Positions 45,116 to 57,229 of a stretch of DNA of 64,000 bases are shown here, in pieces. The stretch is from positions 7,174,001 to 7,238,000 of the forward strand of contig NC_088809.1 of assembly GCF_011386835.1 (NCBI RefSeq). The letters are read 5' to 3'. The notes beneath the pieces were generated by a model. The model saw nothing but the letters and a program-made list of their open reading frames with translations, was not told where the DNA came from and did not search any database. A program made the translations under genes and the position numbers. The DNA is from Chrysemys picta bellii. Taxonomy: Eukaryota; Chordata; Testudines; Emydidae. Within the stretch, counting starts at the first letter, position 1. Each line of letters opens with the position of its first letter.

Positions 45116-46735
45116 ATTTTCAGTTCCCCTTCAAAGACTCCAACCCGCCTGCTCAAATCCGAGACACTTGGCCTTGTCCCCATTGACCTGTGGCCAAAGA
45201 GAGAGCAAGGAAGAAAAGTATGTTTTATTCTGGAGGCTGGCGTTTCACTATACAAGCGCAGTTGAAATAAGGAAAAATGGAGGGAAATTGTAGTGAGCTT
45301 AGCAGACAAAATTGAGCAGTTGGCTGTGGCAAGGCTCACAGTACTTAAATGCAATAGCTGATCTAATCGTTGTTCTTGAGGAAGCTTTTTGCTGCATTTT
45401 AGCACACAAAGCTTTCCCTTTTCTCTTTTGTGGCTTGAGCTGCTATTTAAGAAAGCAAAAATCAATAAACCTTTCCAGCTTTCAATCTTTTGCCCCAAAA
45501 GGTGTTTTTTTGGGTAGTGTTTTGTCATTCATAAGCTGTGGCGACAAATCCTTGACATCATTCGTGGATAATATCGATCAGCTCTTCCATTGCGCCAAAG
45601 GACAAATAGAAATCATTTATCTGTCTGGACTCCAAAACAGCAAAAGACAAAGGGCTCTGCCAGCCACCCATGACAATCAGCAGCTGAAGGTATTAGCAGG
45701 AGGTCAAGTTCAGAGGTCAGAGGTCAAACAGGTTGTCATCAGTTTCTCACAGCTTTCAGAGTGGAAAAAAACAGCTGGTTCTTATTAGCCAAATCCACTC
45801 CACTGTAAAAAGAGAAGGGGGAATGGGAAGAGATATGAAGGGTTTGCCGGTTGTGAGATCAGTGTGCACAGGAGGGATCTTGAAAAAAGAGGATTGGGTG
45901 AGCATAGGGTGCCGTTGACAACGCCGTACTTCAGGAAGGGAGCCCTGTCCATGGGATTCGCGGTGTCAAATTCTCTGCATACTAGTGCGATAAACAAAGA
46001 TACTGTCACAAAGTGGAACTGCTTGTGGTATTGAGAGAATGAGCTTTCTATGAACTAATCCTGTTGGCCGGTGAGAGAGTGTGAGTATGTGTGTGTGTGG
46101 TGGGGGGAGAGGGGAGAGTGCCAATCTTCCTGCCAGTTTTCAATCCTTTAAATAATCTGAGGACTGCAGGTAATCACTTCCAAATCAGACAGGAGGAAAG
46201 TTACCCCTGCAGAGGTTTGGTACCAGCCAAAAAGTGAGTAAGGATGGCCTTGTGATAACCTAGAAAGTGGGAGAAATGTGTGGTTTCTTTTCCTCCTTAT
46301 GATATATCAAGAAGGTACAAATTTCAGGTCTCGACTGACCTGGTTTTGCTGGAGGACCAAGGAATTACTGGGATTATGACAGGATACAAAGCTGAGTAGT
46401 TGAGGGGGGAAGGGATTTTATTTGTTTTAATCTCTTTGGGTTCTGTTTGGTTTGATTTTGTTTGTTTGTTAACATGACCTAATTCAAATAGCTCACAAAC
46501 GCCTAGGGGACAAGGGCTCTTTGCTCAAAGCCCCCTGTCAATTCAAAAGCAAGCTGCTGAGAGAGCCTCTTCCCTAGTCCTCCATGAAGACCTCCACCAA
46601 AAATGAAGTCAAGACATGATATTTCTAAAATTAAACCCAACAGCCTGTCTTCCCCCATTTAATTTATAAAAAGCTTTTAGGGCATCTCTATGCATCATGG
46701 CGGGTCACAGGGCTATTAATTTCTTTTACTTGCCA
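45116..46735. other. Noncoding stretch around the nuclear-receptor site cluster
   Basis: No exon or repeat recognised in most of this stretch. A short GT-rich piece lies near 46075-46115. The half-site cluster is listed separately. Confidence 0.45.
45701..45726 (+). promoter_or_regulatory. Four tandem nuclear-receptor half-sites (DR0/DR1/DR1)
   Basis: AGGTCA (45701-45706), AGTTCA (45707-45712), AGGTCA (45714-45719) and AGGTCA (45721-45726) lie in the same direction. The last two form a perfect DR1, the classic site for HNF4, COUP-TF and RXR/PPAR dimers. The surrounding 45540-45780 is not a repeat I recognise. Binding is inferred only from motif match. Confidence 0.55.
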
Positions 46736-46739
46736 TCTT

Positions 46740-46927
46740 GAAATCAGTCAGGACACCTTGGTTCTATTGGGCCGAGGCCAAAGGACTCGTGGGGGGCAAG
46801 TCATTCACCTCTCTGCATTTTTTCACCCCATAAAATGGGGTAAAGGTGTTTTGTCTATCTTCCGTGAGACCTGCATGATTAAATTAATAAATGCCCGTAG
46901 AATGCCTTGGATAGAAAGTGCTTATAT
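46740..46927 (+). mobile_element. tRNA-derived SINE, 5' part diverged
   Basis: 'caccttggttctattgggcc', then 'gggcaagtcattcacctctc' and 'cataaaatggggtaaaggtg' match the SINE body. Confidence 0.7.
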
Positions 46928-46995
46928 GGGTCTGATCCAAAGGCCATTGGAATCAACGGGAGACTTTCCATTGGAAGCTTTGGATCAGGCCCCAT
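46928..46995. mobile_element. Short palindromic MITE
   Basis: 'gggtctgatccaaaggccat' faces 'gctttggatcaggcccca' across an 'atcaacgggagactttccat' centre. It is about 68 bp and almost wholly self-complementary. Confidence 0.78.
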
Positions 46996-46999
46996 AACA

Positions 47000-49900
47000 G
47001 GCCCATTTTCTAAAATGGCCACATCACTCATCTTTAACACATTCGTGGCCTTAGGATGGAAATAGAGCTTATGTAGGACATAACATGCATAGGTTTGGTG
47101 TAGGCCTTCTGTATAAAGGTGTATTTCACCCTTGATTTACTGGCTGAAAAAGTATCTGGGTCTTGTCTGTTTCATGTTTAGGATCTCTTCATTAGGCTGT
47201 TCTCTCATACAGCTTTCCCCAAGATTCGTGCTTTAGGAAGAAAGCACCAAATGAGAGTGTTCCGTGGGCAATGGTGGGCTCCTGAATTCTGAATGAATGG
47301 GGAAGTTGGCTTCCAATTTAAAAAACATCGGGGTATTTTGCAGGCAGCTACTACTAGTGATTGATGCCTAAAGTCGGGCAAACACCTGAAAACATGCCCA
47401 TTCTTTTCACAGTCCTCTTTGAGTGAGTTTCAGTGCTTTTTTTTTTTATTGTGTTGTTTCCAAAATTGCCAGTCCAGTACCCGGAACACTTCTCCTCCCA
47501 ACCAATCCTCAATAAAATGAAAAAGGAAATAAGAAATTTGTAGGTGTAGACGTAGAAAAATGAGTGAATAAATGGCGAAAAAATGTAAGTGTACATTTGG
47601 ATAAATAATTAGGAAACATGGCACTGCGGCTCAGGGTTGAAGACTGGCTAGACACAAGTTAGCCCTGTATTGCTAAGGGCAATAGCGCCTGTGTTCCCCC
47701 TCCATGGGCCCGTTGTTTGATACATCGTATTTGTTTGCAAACGCCCTATAATTCTTTATCTATGTGGGGTAGGGGGAGGGGGTGTTGTAATATACAACAC
47801 TAATGCCTCAGTGGTTTTACCTCTGCACCACTACCACATCAAGACTAGCAAACTCTAAAGTTAAGCCAATAATCAATCTTACAATAACAAATTGGTTCAG
47901 AGAGAAACCTCCCTTGATCCGTCCAGGACTCATGAGCCACACTATAACAACAAACCGGGGTGTGCAAATCAGGGCTCATAAGCATCTTGGTGATAACAGT
48001 TTGCATAGTTCAAGGATCATCAGCATCCCTACAACAGCAAATCAGTGTGCACGTGTGCTGAAGAAAAAATACCCTCTGTTTAAAATAGCAGTTATCAGTC
48101 CTAAGCCACCTAAGGGCCTAACAAAAGCAGTGAGGAAAAATTATTTAAAAAAATGTAACATCCTTTTGATTTTTTTTTTAATTTAACTACAATTAAAATA
48201 GCAAGCTAACTCCTCTTTGCCATCAAATTTCACCTGATCCTTTCAGAAATATGAAATGCCTTTCCTGGTGTATGGTGCCAAGTCAAACCGTAATCCAGAA
48301 ATCTTAGCGCACCAAATAAAGCGAGCCCGCAAGAACATTGCAGGGCTGTCCCTAGGAAATGGAAGGCTTGGAGCTTTTCCCCTGCCAGGTGGCAGAATAA
48401 GCCCATTTCCATCTTCTTTCTGTAAGACATAAATACTTAGAGTTTACATCAGTCAGCAGAGTGCTCCAGGCTAAATCAGTGTCTGTGTAACCAGGAGAGA
48501 AGGGTTTATACACAAAACCATTTGGTCAGTTCTAAGTCCAGTAGTATCACAGAGCACCTCTTGTCTCCCTCCTTAAAGGGCTTTCTCCAGGATTGCTTTG
48601 CTTTGGCTATCAACTTTACTGACTTACATGGTGAAGGCCTTCTGTGGTGCAAATCTACTTTGGTGCAGTCAGTGCTGAAAATCATGGGTGCTCCCTAAGC
48701 AGGCTCATGGTAACAGAACAGAGGGCAGTGTCGCCGTTCAGTGTCATTTAATGTATTGAGTTAATATCCTGGCTGAGATCACACCACTTCCCAGCCCACC
48801 CTGCCCATTTGCATAGTGGGGGTGAGATGGGGGAAGTATCAACCCCATAGAGGTTCTCTTCCCCACCTAGCTGGGCACCCTATCACATGTGCCTAGTTAG
48901 GTAAAAATGGACCCAAACGAGGATGTTTAAATCCTCTTTGAGAGGGGATGGGAAGTTCCAGTCAAGGCATGATCTAGCCAAAAACTACTACACAACAGGG
49001 AGTGTCCAGCAGTTACTGTTCAAGAGACCCCAGCGCTGGGACAGCTGAGGATGCTGCCTGTTTGGACTCAGTGCTGTGTGTGGGAAGCTTGTGCAGCACT
49101 TGCCAGTGCTATGCCTGACTCTAGCTAGTGCTGTTATCCCTCATTTCCATAAGCAAAATCATTCAGGCTCAGATGCATTAAAAACAGGGACATGGTCCAG
49201 TCTTTTAAAGCCTGGTCATCTAAAAACCCTACGCTGTGAGGAAATGGATACAGAACTATAGTCAGTGCCTCTCTTGCACATTCCTTCTCTCCCTGCTCTA
49301 CTTTTTACAGCTCCATCTCCCCACAGTTATTCCCAATGACTTATTATATTTTTTATTTTAGTTGGACTCGAAAAGATGCATCTGATATTTAACCACAAAT
49401 GCCTCAATGGAATTTCACTCAGGGACTGCGCTGTACACAATATTGACAACATGGTACCAGCAGGCTGAAAAGAAACACACTGTATGTATACTTGTATGTA
49501 CATTTCATTTATACCATGACAAGTTTTTTTCCTATTCATCAGCTACTAGCTGAGATGAGAGACACCTTCTTACAAACAACAGGCATCTTATTGTACTATA
49601 ACAAGGCTATCTCTTTGCACTTTAGATAGCTAGCTAAGCAAATACTTGTCCAAGCATAAACCATCACTGGCTAAATAAACCCAGGTCTGGAATGCTGGGA
49701 GCTGGTATTACAGATTCACATTGAATACTTGATGTGGTAAATTTAGTGCTTTACTTAAAATATATATATGAAAATTCTCCTTTTATTTTATTTTTCTCCC
49801 AAGGACACTGTCAAGGTCACCAAGAATCCTGATGCGCCAAACAGTGTATCAGGGATACAAACCCATTTCACCAGACTATTGTTGTATGTATCCTCTTGTG

Positions 49901-50395
49901 CCTCCAACTTCATTTCCACTTCAATTTTATCAACCTTCCACTGGAGACACAAGGAGATAGGAAACAAGTACTGACACGAATTAGCCCTGAGATTGACTGA
50001 TATAGCTTAGCCCAGGGAATTCTGGGTAAAACATTCTCTGGGCTCGCTCGCGCTCTCTCTGCCTTTTTTTTTCTAATCCACTACAACCAGACTCTGTCAG
50101 TCACTTGTCACAAATGTCACCAGTCCCATCCAGGATGACAGACAGGGCAGGAAGGCTCTGGATGGGGTAATTTGCCAAAAATACAAAATGTGGTGCATTA
50201 AAGATGGCAGCGAGGTCAATGAGAGAATGGGTGGTGGAAGCTTGAGGGAAAAGATTCCCTTAGAGAGGAATAGCTGAAAACATTCTCTTCTCATAGCCAT
50301 TGTGAGCCTCCGGAAATCTTATCCCTTTGCTCTCAGAAGCATTTCCTCATTTGCTAACTTTGCATTTCTTTGAAAACCTTCTGCCGGAGGATCCG
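47000..50395. other. Long single-copy noncoding stretch
   Basis: No exon, RNA gene or named repeat recognised in about 3.4 kb. The 48235-48430 piece is non-repetitive and mixed in composition, but nothing specific can be said. Confidence 0.45.
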
Positions 50396-50399
50396 AGAG

Positions 50400-50570
50400 T
50401 ATTTTATTTATTTGGATGGTCGGTAAGTGTTATCTCCTCATGAGCAAACTGCGATATGGAGTGGTAAAGTGATTTGCTCAGTGTCCTGGGGAGGCTGCAT
50501 TGGAGATGGGTATAGATCTGAGATCTCCTGACTCCAGGTCTTGTGCTTTAGCCATCATATCTTGATTCAT
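50400..50570. repeat. MIR-like SINE fragment
   Basis: 'ggtaagtgttatctcctcat' then 'gtgatttgctcagtgtcctg' and 'gatctcctgactccaggtct' follow the MIR 3' half. Confidence 0.6.
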
Positions 50571-50797
50571 TTCTTCTTAGTGATCAGGATGTTTTCCCTC
50601 CTGCCTGTGTGTAGGGAGAGAGCCTCCCTCTGTAATTCCCCTACCTTATACTTCCATCCTACGGACACCACCCTTTTAGCCAATATCTGCAAAAGGGTGA
50701 AGGGAGTGCGTCTGCCATTCTAATCATGGTGGGTTCCACCTTACTGTATGAGCAGTTCTACTGATTTCAGTGGGACCATTTGCGATATAAGGTACTA

Positions 50798-51212
50798 TAG
50801 TAGAACCTCAGAGTTATGCACGCTTTGGGAATGGAGGTTGTTCGTAATTCTGAAATGTTCGTAACTCTGAACAAAACATTGTGGTTGTTCTTTCAAAAGT
50901 TAACAATTGACCATTGACTTAATACAGCTTCGAAACTTTACTATGCAGAAGAAAAAAGTTGCTTTTAACCATCTTAATTTAAATGAAACAAGCACTGAAA
51001 TAGTTTCCTTACCTTGTCAACTCTACTTTTTCTAAACTTTCCCTTTATTTTTTTAGTAGTTTACGTTTAACACAGTACAGTACTGTACTGTATTTGTTTT
51101 TGGGCAGGGAGGTCTCTGCTTCTGCCTGGTTGCATACTTCCGGTTCCAAATGAGGTGTGTGGTTGGCTGGTCAGTTCGTAACCCTGGTGTTCATAACTCT
51201 GAGGTTCTACTG
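50798..51212. mobile_element. pogo/Tigger-like MITE, TA target
   Basis: The ends 'agtagaacctcagagttatg' and 'cataactctgaggttctact' are inverted, with TA on both sides (50796-50797 and 51213-51214). The TA target and the ends resemble Tigger elements. The 415-bp interior has a perfect 20-nt palindrome at 51072-51091 and no transposase frame. Confidence 0.83.
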
Positions 51213-51214
51213 TA

Positions 51215-52295
51215 GTCAGTGTGAGTAAGGGTGGCAGGATGGAGGCTGCCAAGTGGCTTGCCCAAAGTCATGAGTAAGTCAGCAGAAGCTCTGGGAACTG
51301 TGGCATATTGAAAACTGTATTGAAATTGTAAGCTGTCACTTTAAGTGCTGAGGTTTTTTCCCTGGTTCCACTTGCAGAGTAGGGTCTTGGTGCACCATAT
51401 GGGTCTAGCTGCAGTCAGTTCTGCAGACAGACACCTAGAGTAAGGTGGGGTGAGTTGTTCCTTTCTGTCTTAAGGAGCAGCCTGCTTTTTCTTTCTCTGT
51501 TTTTGGGTTCTTGTGAGTTGTTGTTCTGAATTCTAGGAGATAAAGTAATGTTACACTGAGCCTTCCAGCAAGAGTATTTTGTTTTGTTTTTTTATCTAAC
51601 TTCTCTCTGTGTATGTGGTAAACACAACAGGAACACAACCTAGGAATCCTGATTCTCATTTCTGTGCTGTAGATGCCTGCCTGCCCTAGCTAAGCATAAG
51701 TGGAGGAAAGGACAGAAATAAGTGTGGAACAAAGCAGAACTTCCCAGTTCACATTCATCCGCGGGTTGTGTGTGCATGTGGGGTTTTTTTTTCTATCAGC
51801 AGTTTCATTTGATAATATCGCTAGATGTTGCCCTACCAATTCTATCTGCCACACAGTAAATGGGCTGCCACAGTGTTTTCTTTTATCTGCACTACTAACA
51901 GGGTTCATTGCAGAGTATCAGCACTGCACTAAATTATAGTCCTGCCATTGGTGGCATACAAGTTTTAATTCTGGCCTGCAGCTTGACGGAAAAGACCCAT
52001 GAAAAGGCAGACAGCAGGTTGTACTTTCACCCCATGCTATCAGCATTTCAAGTGCAAAGCACTCTCTGGTTTGACTGAAGCACCTGACAGGGATGTATTG
52101 CTTTCTCAGGGTTTGGGGGAAAGGGGTATGTTGGAAAGGGGAGTTTTTTCTGCACAGTGTCTCCTGCATATATTTTATACAAACTTCATCCCCTTTTTCT
52201 TCCTTGGGGTGACATGAAATTTATGTCCCTTTGGTTCTAAAAAGCTCTTATAGGGGGAGGGGAGGTGGCGAGGTGGGGAGAGAGAGAATGAAAAT
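51215..52295. other. Single-copy noncoding stretch
   Basis: No exon, RNA gene or named repeat. Confidence 0.5.
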
Positions 52296-52299
52296 GATT

Positions 52300-52660
52300 T
52301 TAATTTTTTTTTAGGCATAGAAATGAAGCTGATATTGAAAGTGAGTAAATTTTAATGAAACGGTGCAAAAATGACATCATTTACTCAGAAATCATTAATT
52401 TGTCAGCCTTAATATTTCAGCTACAACATTGCCTGTCAGTTTGTGCCAGCAATGACTGATAAATCTATAAAAGTGTGCTGCTAATTTACTGAATATTTAT
52501 GTGCAGTGTCATTTGCAGAGTAGGATTTGAATTTATTTCACTCAGTATTCAGCTGGAGAACATTTCGAACAAACCTAAAATGAGCAGCACCAGGCTGCAC
52601 AAAGTAAGGCTGGCAAAACTTCTTAAATAACATTTTAAAGGGAGAGGAGTGCTGACAGGA
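52300..52660. promoter_or_regulatory. Candidate conserved noncoding block
   Basis: Not recognised as repeat or coding. Motif-dense text includes 'tgacatcatttactcagaaa' (CRE/AP-1-like), 'aatcattaatttgtcagcct', 'tgctaatttactgaatattt' and 'tatgtgcagtgtcatttgca'. It looks like deeply conserved vertebrate noncoding elements. This is a judgement from composition, not from alignment. Confidence 0.4.
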
Positions 52661-53470
52661 AACCCTGCTACTTTCTTCTTGGAAGATGCCATTCCAAAGA
52701 TGGGGCAAAAGGCTTGGTTATTGCACATTCTATGTATGTAATGGAGAGTTTTTTGGGGGGATGTATGTCTTCGGGAGGTATGAAATCTCTCAACCTTACA
52801 GCTTTTTTGCCACTAACTTAATACTTCACGCTTTATATAATGAGTTTCATTGTCTGAGCACTTTAAATATACTAACGAAGCCACTCAATTTCCCTATGGG
52901 ACAGGTAAATATTGGAGTAGGACAAAATATTTGTGATGAAAGCTTTTTTGTTACAATTGTCATGTTTGAACTTGAAAAGCTGGATGAACATTTACAGAGC
53001 TTCAGAAGCAAGTGACTTATTTTTTCTGTCATGGTGACTGAAAACTTTTGCAGTGAACTTTTTAATTGCTTTTTGAATTTTCAGGGCAGGTGGGTTCGAT
53101 GTGATTGGTCATGCTGTCATATGATGATGACGGTTCTGGACCCAGGATGGGCTGAGCTATACCCTGTGTGGTCTATGGGCCTTAGAGAAGCCATTTTGGT
53201 TCATCACCTCATGGAGAGTGTCTGCCTTTTGTGGTTCTTCCTGAGCCAGTCAGGGGAAATATTACCCAGCAGTATAGAGTGGCTGCTTCTTGACCCCACC
53301 TGATGAGGACAATCCAGGATTTGAGGGTGCGGGGCAATCTTTCTTATTTAATTTTACTTATAAGCTTTTCTATGGCATTCTTCACCATGGTAACTGAAGG
53401 CTTCCCAAACATTAGTCAGTTGATCTTTAACTACCTCACAGGGAAGTTGTGAGTTTAATGTTCATAAAGT
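52661..53470. other. Single-copy noncoding stretch
   Basis: One frame stays open for about 109 codons (52686-53015) but its product is unlike any protein family I know. No splice-site or codon-use support. Confidence 0.45.
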
Positions 53471-53474
53471 GCTT

Positions 53475-53765
53475 TTATTATTATTTATTTCTATTACAGC
53501 AGTGTCTGGAGACCTCAGCTGAGATCCAGGCCCTGTTGTGGTAGGAGCTGTTTGCATGCACACACGCGGTGTGATAGTCCCTGTCCTAAGCAGATGAGAC
53601 AAAATGGGGGAGAAAGAAAGTTATATTGTCCCCATTTTACAGATGCTGAACTGAGGCACATAAAATAAGAGATCTGCCGAAGCTCTGTGGCAGAGTTGAG
53701 AATTGAATCCCAATCTCCTGAGTCCGTCCAGTGCCTTAACCACAAAACCGTCTTTCCCCTCGTGT
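53475..53765. repeat. Repeat-family copy joined to MIR-like 3' half
   Basis: 'tttctattacagcagtgtct' and 'gagatccaggccctgttgtg' match the unit at 2215. After 'tatattgtccccattttaca' it passes to 'gctgaactgaggcacataaa', 'gtggcagagttgagaattga' and 'tcctgagtccgtccagtgcc', a MIR-like half. The junction suggests both belong to one composite family. Confidence 0.68.
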
Positions 53766-54155
53766 TCCTTTGATGAAATGTTCTATGTAAATATGAATTA
53801 TTATTGTAATGACCATGGTGCAGAGTGCACAGGAGAATGATGCGTGTTGACCATAGAAGAATACATGTGTTTTTTATTTCAACATACCCAAAGCAGCATT
53901 CTGTATCCTGGCTGTCATATGAATGTGTATGCTGGATCTCATGTCTTGAGAACCATCCATTAGGCAAAGGACCACAGGAAATGCTAGTAATTAACAGGAA
54001 TATGAATCCAGTAGAACACAATGGCCTTATGATAATCACATTTTTCACTTTCATCAGATTTATATCATATATTAATGTTTATTTCTCACTAATGGACTCC
54101 AAAATGATCTGGGACGATGTATGGTTTGGTGGTCTATATCAATCATGGGAAAGGT

Positions 54156-54375
54156 GGGACAGCCAGAGAGAGGCATGGTCATTGGAATACCTGCTGCCCA
54201 CTGCTTCCCCCTAAAATATCTGTGTAACAGGGAAACCGTTGGAGAGAGACAAAGATTGGAATACTCACCACCCACTGCTGCCAGCTAAAATACCTGTGTA
54301 GTTGAGGGACAGCTGAAGAGTACAGTCATTGGAATGCCCACTGCTACCCCCGTTAGAATGCCTATGTAGTTGTGT
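54156..54375. repeat. Decayed tandem triplication, period 73-74 bp
   Basis: The anchor 'attggaat' recurs at 54181, 54255 and 54328, each time followed by 'cccactgct' and then a '(a/g)aatacctgtgta'-like word. Copies are about 75-80 percent alike by eye. No coding sense. Confidence 0.8.
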
Positions 54376-54379
54376 CATG

Positions 54380-56650
54380 AATTTTGCACTCCTGGGAAGC
54401 CGTGATACCAATGACGTCTGATTGTTCCTGGAAGGCATGACTTTATAGGCAGTATTCCATACCCCTACTTACCTTCTGGAGGCATGTTGTGGGAGGTAGA
54501 GGAAGGGAATCTGGTTCAATATAATGAAGAGAGTTTGGGGATCCCGCTCCTTTTAAAGCACAACTTATTTGGTCACAGCTGTCAACAAGACTAAGATTTA
54601 CTTTAAAAAAAAAAAGTCTTGCTTCAACCTTACGCACACATTTCTTACCTTGGAACGAAGGACTCTGTGGGAGCAAGGGATAAATCCCCAATATATCGGC
54701 CATATGCATTAATTTTTCCGTGGCACAGGGATGAGGTTAGGAGAATGAGTTTTAAGCATGAGTCATTCTCCAAAATGGATTTTAAGCCTTTTAATTGTGG
54801 AGGGTTAGCATAAAAACTTATTATTTATGAAGCTTTGGCTTGGTCTTACATGGCCCCTGTGTCTTTCTTTTTTTAAGCAAATCTCATTTATTCCCCCCCC
54901 CCCAAAAAAAGATGGTGTAGGATCCAATATGAGCCTTATGAATATTTAATTTTCAGAGCAGGGTTTACACAATACCAGAGCGTCTGTCAGCTCGGCCGCT
55001 CTCTGCACAATGAGCATAATTTTGAGCTCCGACAGATCTACTTGATGGGTAGGTCTTTTCCTTTATTGCTCTGCTCATATTTGGCAGCGCTGCTTTGAAC
55101 TTTGGGGGTGCACGTTTCTGGTTTGGGTACAATTCCCAATTGCACTGGGACCCGTGCAAGAGCTAGGTTTCCGCTAAGGCACCTAAACGAGGGAGGCAAT
55201 TTATAGAAACGCTCAGCATCCAGCCGCTGCCATTGACGCTTACAGCCCAATTCCCCGAAAAGATCCCCACTCAACATGCTGAGATTCTTGGGAAAATGTG
55301 GCCACTTATTTTGGTGCCTAAATGGGAACAAACTATTTTGCAAGTCAGGGCCTTAAACTTTAGTCTAGCTCTGGCTTCCAAGCTGCTAAAGAAATGATGC
55401 TTGGTAAGGGCGATACATGCATGGAAGATGGAGGATATTGGGGTGAGGGGTATTTAGTGGTGGTGTTGTTTCATGTTTTGGCTCCTTTCTGTGGCAGCAG
55501 GATTAAACTCTGCATCATAAAGAGAAGAGGCAAGAGGAGCATCCTGAAACTCAGTGCTCTCATCTCCCTTCTTGATCCAGGCCTTCCAGTTGCCTCCCCT
55601 GTCAAGTTCCCCCCCCCCCCCCCCCAACTTTATTCCCTTCTGCAGATCACTCCACAGCCGTCCTTTTTCATCACTTTTCTTCCTGCTAGAGTGTGGAACT
55701 TTGTCTTCTGAGCCGCCAGACTCCTCCTCCTCCTTCTCATGGGGTCACAGGATGTGGCCTGTCTAGTTTTGCACAAGATGAATCCCGCTGCAACATAGCT
55801 GCAGCAGCTAACACTTCATATGACCTATAAAGGCTAGCCTCCAGCAATGCTGTGCTTCTCATGTTATGATACAGTGGCCTTCGAGACACTGTGACAGTAG
55901 GGGTGGTTTCTGGCTGGCTGGATGCTAACTGCATTGGAGCTCCTCCCAATGTCAATCTGCCACACATCTTCCGTCCATGCCTAGAACTGCTCCTGGCTTG
56001 CAACTGCCTTATTTTACATATCTGGTGATAAAAAAAACATGCAGGAACAGAGCCTTGGGGGGGGGGGGGGGCATTAAGCTAGGTGGAAGAGTATCCAAAA
56101 GGCCTTGGGAATGTCTGTTAAAGTTTACCAGTTCTTAATGTCCTTGAATGATTGATCCCATTTCAATAGAAGGGTAGGTATTTTCGAGTTGGGTTGTTAT
56201 CACTTAACTAGTGTATTTTACTACTCAAGCAGGGCCTGTCTTTTACTACCCAAGTTGGGGTGTTTCATTCCCAGAGTATCGTTCACTGTATAAAATTAAT
56301 GTGTGTTACAATCAGCAAAATAAGTGCAGGAGGCACTTGAGAGACTTCAGAGTGGTAGAACTTTATTGGCTTTCTTAAAAGTAATACGATACAATAAAAA
56401 TATGTCACAAGAGAGAGGAATTCCCGGGTTTCATTTTAAATAGTTTAATCATTAGTTTAAAAAAAAAGTATTTCCTGGAATGTTAGATTTAACTAGTCCA
56501 GTTGAAAGGCAAATTATGGCTCATTTGAAAAATCTGAATGTTCTCTAGCTTTTTCTTCAGGGGCTGTATGTAAGAGATGTGGAATTCCATCTCAGGTGCT
56601 CAGATGGGTTTGTCTCTGGTGCACAAGGTAGCAGAGCAGTAATACTGGTA
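54380..56650. other. Mostly single-copy noncoding stretch
   Basis: Homopolymers occur at 54894 (C), 55611 (C16) and 56059 (G). About 55060-55340 contains words of an old amniote repeat ('ttggtgcctaaatgggaaca'). No exon seen. Confidence 0.45.
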
Positions 56651-56658
56651 CCCACCAA

Positions 56659-56909
56659 CAGGGGCGGCTCTATGTGTTTTGCCGCCCCAAGCACGGCAGT
56701 CAGGCTGCTTTCGGCGGCACGCCTGCGGGAGGTCCGCCGGTCCCGCGCCTTCAGTGTACTCGCAGCCGAATTGCCACCGAAGCCACAGGACCGGCGGACC
56801 TCCCGCAGGCATGCCGCCGAAGCCGCCCTCACGGCGACCGGCACACCGCCCCCCGTGGCTTGCCACCCCAGGCATGTGTTTGCTGCCCTGGTGCCTGGAC
56901 CCGCCCCTG
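56659..56909. mobile_element. GC-rich hAT MITE, perfect 8-bp TSD
   Basis: It starts 'caggggcggctcta' and ends 'ctggacccgcccctg'. CCCACCAA occurs at 56651-56658 and 56910-56917. The interior includes inverted 'gcctgcgggaggtccgccgg' and 'ccggcggacctcccgcaggc' arms, so it can fold on itself. The frame of about 214 codons crossing it has no family likeness. Confidence 0.94.
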
Positions 56910-57229
56910 CCCACCAACCTGAGAATCAATTCGGGCTCATTCTACTGACTGGGAGGGTTAAAGGTAAAATTCTTACCTTACACCTGCAAGACTTCAGGCT
57001 TTTTTTTTTTCCTTCTCAAGCTGCATTTCAATTTCCCTACAGTATTAAAGGAAAGCGATATGAGACTGCTGTTTGTATTCAGTCTTTTAGAAAACAGAGC
57101 TGTAGCTCTTCAGAATGCATCATCCCTGAGCAGAGTCGAAGTCTCATTCTTACATGGAAATTTATTATTTTTCAGTTTGTACTGTTCTGCCTTTTTTTTT
57201 TAATGGGTGGGGGTGTCATCTAACGGTCA

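Noticed and set aside
52686..53015. Small protein of about 109 residues
   Set aside because: No motif, signal or relatives recognised; AT-rich DNA of this length can stay open by chance.
53515..54054. Minus-strand open frame of about 179 codons
   Set aside because: It covers the repeat/MIR composite at 53475-53765 and shows no domain or motif; likely chance.
54156..54375. CRISPR-like array (three spaced repeats)
   Set aside because: Vertebrate context, whole 73-74-bp units repeat with no distinct spacer, and no cas genes.
56579..57223. Open frame of about 214 codons, the longest in the window
   Set aside because: A large part of it lies in the CpG-rich hAT MITE at 56659-56909 and the rest is low-complexity; frames are open on both strands there and no family likeness is seen.
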